Source: Phlegmacium glaucopus (lineage: Eukaryota; Basidiomycota; Agaricomycetes; Agaricales; Cortinariaceae). Taken from it: DNA of 10,299 nucleotides. A program made the translations under genes and the position numbers. Position 1 is the first letter of the stretch. The number at the start of each line of letters is the position of its first letter. Positions 8,951 to 10,299 of this stretch are shown here, in pieces. The stretch is taken from positions 1-10,299 of the forward strand of contig MU130309.1 of the NCBI GenBank assembly GCA_015039465.1. Direction: 5' to 3'. Under the pieces are notes generated by a model that made no database searches, was not told the origin of the DNA, and was given only the letters and a program-made list of their open reading frames with translations.

Positions 8951-9315
8951 AGGGGGTGTATGAGGCCGCCTTAGGTGGCCTGAGACCGTGATTTAAGGCC
9001 ACCTGAGGTCGCCTGAAACCGTCTGAGTTCAGGATTTGACACACTTACAATGTACCCTGTTTAAAGTTAAAACTCAGGTGGTCTCAGGTACCTGAGACCA
9101 CCTGAGAATGGTCTGATTCAGGTCGTCTGAGGTAACCTGATCAGACCGCCTGAGACCACCTTAGATTATTTTAACCTGTGTACTATGGAAGGATTGGAAT
9201 TGTTTTGGGATTGTCTTGGAATTGTCTCACCTCAGGTCATACACTGTACCTCAGTGTTTACTCAGTGTTTACTCAGACCACCTCAGACCACCTCAGGTCG
9301 CCTCATACACCCCCT
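8951..9315. mobile_element. Miniature inverted-repeat element (365 bp) within an intron of the mirrored gene
   Basis: The ends AGGGGGTGTATGAGGC (8951-8966) and GCCTCATACACCCCCT (ending 9315) are perfect inverted repeats of 16 bp. Flanks are GACATGTG (8943-8950) and GACATTTC (9316-9323), an 8-bp match with two differences. The interior consists of CCTGAGACCACCT/AGGTGGTCTCAGG variants in both orientations. Inverted repeats survive mirror reversal, so the structure is visible either way, but the true terminal sequence is the backward one (TCCCCC...), so the superfamily is less certain than for the three hAT-like elements to the left. It has no coding capacity. Confidence 0.75.
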
Positions 9316-9405
9316 GACATTTCATGTCGAAGGTTTACCTTTTTTTTTACCTTTTTTTTCAACAAACGTAAGTGTGTTTTAACTACAAAACTAAGTCATT
9401 GAGTG

Positions 9406-9567
9406 TACCTGTTTTGAAAGGTACTCAAGACGTGGTAGCGGATTAGTCGTTTTTTTATTTTAATCGAATACGGGTCTTTTCTCATAGTTTTACGGACTAC
9501 TCGCCGAACTCCCCACTATAGTAGTAATACTAGCTATACTTGAGGTTTTTTTTTGTTCCAAAGTGGG
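9406..9567. pseudogene. Mirror-read exons C and D, with a broken junction (read 9567 to 9406)
   Basis: After the 55-nt intron, the frame set by exon B continues as GETLFFFGVHIDHNDDITPQ. This matches the 'K-Y-x-[x5-8]-[GR]-x-x-[IV]-D-H-[DN]-D' segment that follows WHTHQL in the family. The frame meets a TGA at 9488-9486; leaving out one T of the run TTTT would let it continue as AFDTLFWA. A short exon D (9440-9406) follows an acceptor GATTAG, and gives CRTHGKFCP in the frame that joins exon E; its donor is GTGAGT at 9405. No canonical donor joins C to D (GCATAAG stands where a GT would be expected). So this part is either decayed or mis-sequenced. Confidence 0.6.
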
Positions 9568-9622
9568 GAAGTTCAAGGTCTCTTCACTCCTACTCGATAA
9601 TTTTCCCTTATTTTAATGATTG

Positions 9623-9816
9623 GTTATGAAACCAGGACGTTCGACCACGCACACGGTCTATTACAGCTGCAGCTGACCTCCTTGTGTAGGACGGAGACCT
9701 TCTGCGTATTTGACTCGCATCGCTTGTTACCGTAACGATTCGGTAAGTAGTTCCGGTACTAGCACCAGAAACTAGAGTCGTTAGTACAAGTACTCACTAG
9801 TACTAACAGCATCTTG
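9623..9816. pseudogene. Mirror-read exon B carrying the second WH motif, WHTHQL (read 9816 to 9623)
   Basis: This is the strongest part of the mirrored gene. Read right to left without complementing, it begins VLRQS (continuing VAA of the previous exon in frame). It continues with DEWLSNAIVRYAQFMRLPEA and then VPPVDVDIIWHTHQLAGPK. The 'PP-[VT]-[DL]-[VI]-D-x-x-W-H-T-H-Q-L' block is the second diagnostic motif of DUF1399/GRDP-like proteins. One TGA falls in frame at 9801-9799, just after LRQS, so the copy may be a pseudogene or contain an error. The donor is GTTAGT at 9622-9617; the intron runs to 9568 (55 nt), and the Trp codon is split across it. Confidence 0.85.
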
Positions 9817-9877
9817 GACAACCCACATTCCTAACTATAATTGGATAACTGTCATTTGTATCTGTAAACTAGTAATG

Positions 9878-10049
9878 ACGACGGTGGTTTAGATACCTTT
9901 TACGGTCACTTAGATTATGAAACTCCGCCAACCCTCAGGTGCTTCAGAGCCTAACCGGGTTTAGCCCTTGACATTTAGCCTGATAGCAGGGTGAGGACGC
10001 CTGGCCTGGGCGTGGTCATTTGCTTCTCGGACATGATTACAATCCCGTT
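9878..10049. pseudogene. Mirror-read exon A of the DUF1399-like gene (read 10049 to 9878)
   Basis: Read right to left without complementing. The 5' edge is placed after a GCAG at 10053-10050, tentatively. The frame stays open through to LKVLDSLAFSIDLVAA, where SIDLVAA matches the segment that in this family precedes '[AV]-[VL]-L-R-Q'. The exon ends at 9878, immediately before a GTAATG donor at 9877. The intron from 9877 to 9817 (61 nt) ends in CCAACAG. The part of the family between the first WH motif and this exon is longer than what is present, so one or more exons may lie beyond the window end. Confidence 0.7.
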
Positions 10050-10071
10050 GACGTTGCGACTGAATCAGTTC

Positions 10072-10172
10072 GATCGTCCCCTAGGTTTCAATTATTATAA
10101 AGTCTTTTCTATAGATGTTCACTGAATGGATCGTCCCCTAGGTTTCTCCTTTCCTACCCCTAGGGACGATCC
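10072..10172. repeat. Three copies of GATCGTCCCCTAGG, two direct and one inverted
   Basis: GATCGTCCCCTAGGTTTC occurs at 10072-10089 and 10129-10146. The inverted form CCTAGGGACGATCC lies at 10159-10172 (one C/G shorter than the exact complement), forming a hairpin with the second copy across a 12-20 nt loop. It lies upstream, in mirror sense, of exon A, inside what would be an intron. It may be the end of another miniature element; no target duplication could be assigned. Confidence 0.7.
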
Positions 10173-10299
10173 GACCCCCACAAATTCATGATTATACCTG
10201 TATTGCCTCTATATTTTATTTATTTCCTTACTATGCTATTATTAATTAATTAATTTATTCTTCACCACGCTATACTTTTTATCTTTATTTTCTGCCTCA

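Larger units (their letters stand above)
8364..10299. other. Block printed in mirror orientation (reversed, not complemented)
   Basis: Reading the plus-strand letters from right to left, with no complementing, gives the missing exons of the DUF1399-like gene with introns and a stop. Reading either true strand gives nothing. Dinucleotides agree. By hand count there are 14 CG against 2 GC in 8501-8600, and 9 CG against 0 GC in 8821-8940, whereas the normal exon line 8041-8100 has 2 CG and 4 GC. Reversal swaps these two counts, so CG-rich, GC-poor text is what a mirrored CpG-depleted genome would show. The left edge lies after the donor at 8360, likely between about 8364 and 8500, since 8363-8440 still has more GC than CG. 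The right edge is not visible. In mirror reading, 8796 down to about 8450 would be the 3' flank of the gene; nothing else is recognised there. The end 10201-10299 is AT-rich, with an ATTA repeat near 10239-10256. Confidence 0.88.

Noticed and set aside
8951..9315. CRISPR-like array because of repeated CCTGAGACCACCT words
   Set aside because: Spacing is irregular, both orientations are mixed, the whole is bounded by terminal inverted repeats, and the context is a eukaryote.
9178..9402. Two overlapping plus-strand frames of 65-74 codons
   Set aside because: They lie across the miniature element and in the block that is printed in mirror orientation, so neither strand as given is meaningful.
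8364..10299. Ordinary genomic inversion explaining the missing gene half
   Set aside because: An inversion would put the exons on the minus strand as reverse complement; neither true strand encodes the WHTHQL motif, only the uncomplemented reversal does.

Overview
The window looks like nuclear DNA of a mushroom-forming basidiomycete (Agaricomycetes). Evidence: very short GT-AG introns (about 49-61 nt where they can be traced), a fungal GRDP/DUF1399-type gene, a decayed multi-exon gene of a lineage-typical kinase-like family, and several non-autonomous DNA transposons. There are no bacterial-style operons, ribosome-binding sites or RNA genes that I can support. Species cannot be named from sequence alone.

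Layout. Positions 1-272 hold the C-terminal end of a protein with a ubiquitin-hydrolase-like His box. From about 3888 down to 915 on the minus strand runs a broken multi-exon gene. A 630-bp hAT-like miniature element (2810-3439, perfect 8-bp duplication GTGCACAC) sits inside one of its exons. Two more hAT-like elements follow at 4650-4937 (perfect 8-bp duplication CAGGCATA) and 5153-5825 (duplication 7/8). The second of these carries an internal long hairpin. Then come a degenerate AATGAACGATGAAC-type repeat tract (about 6270-6500), a 20-bp perfect palindrome, and about 1.3 kb without supportable genes.

The most striking feature is at the right end. The first exon of a DUF1399/GRDP-like gene reads normally on the plus strand (7982-8359). 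The rest of what appears to be the same gene is present from about 10050 down to 8797, but only when the printed plus-strand letters are read backwards WITHOUT complementing. In that mirror reading there are the family's second WHTHQL motif, a DHND motif, an AAVLRQ motif, GT-AG introns of 61 and 55 nt, and a terminal stop. Neither real strand encodes these. CpG and GpC counts are also swapped there. A genomic inversion would give the reverse complement, so a plain reversal is almost certainly a sequence-handling artefact. It starts somewhere in about 8364-8500 and probably extends past the window end. Anything called on either strand in this block should be distrusted until the text is flipped.

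No new functional system is demonstrated. The window's interest lies in the mirrored block, the exon-disrupting hAT insertion, and the series of miniature elements each filled with its own short word.
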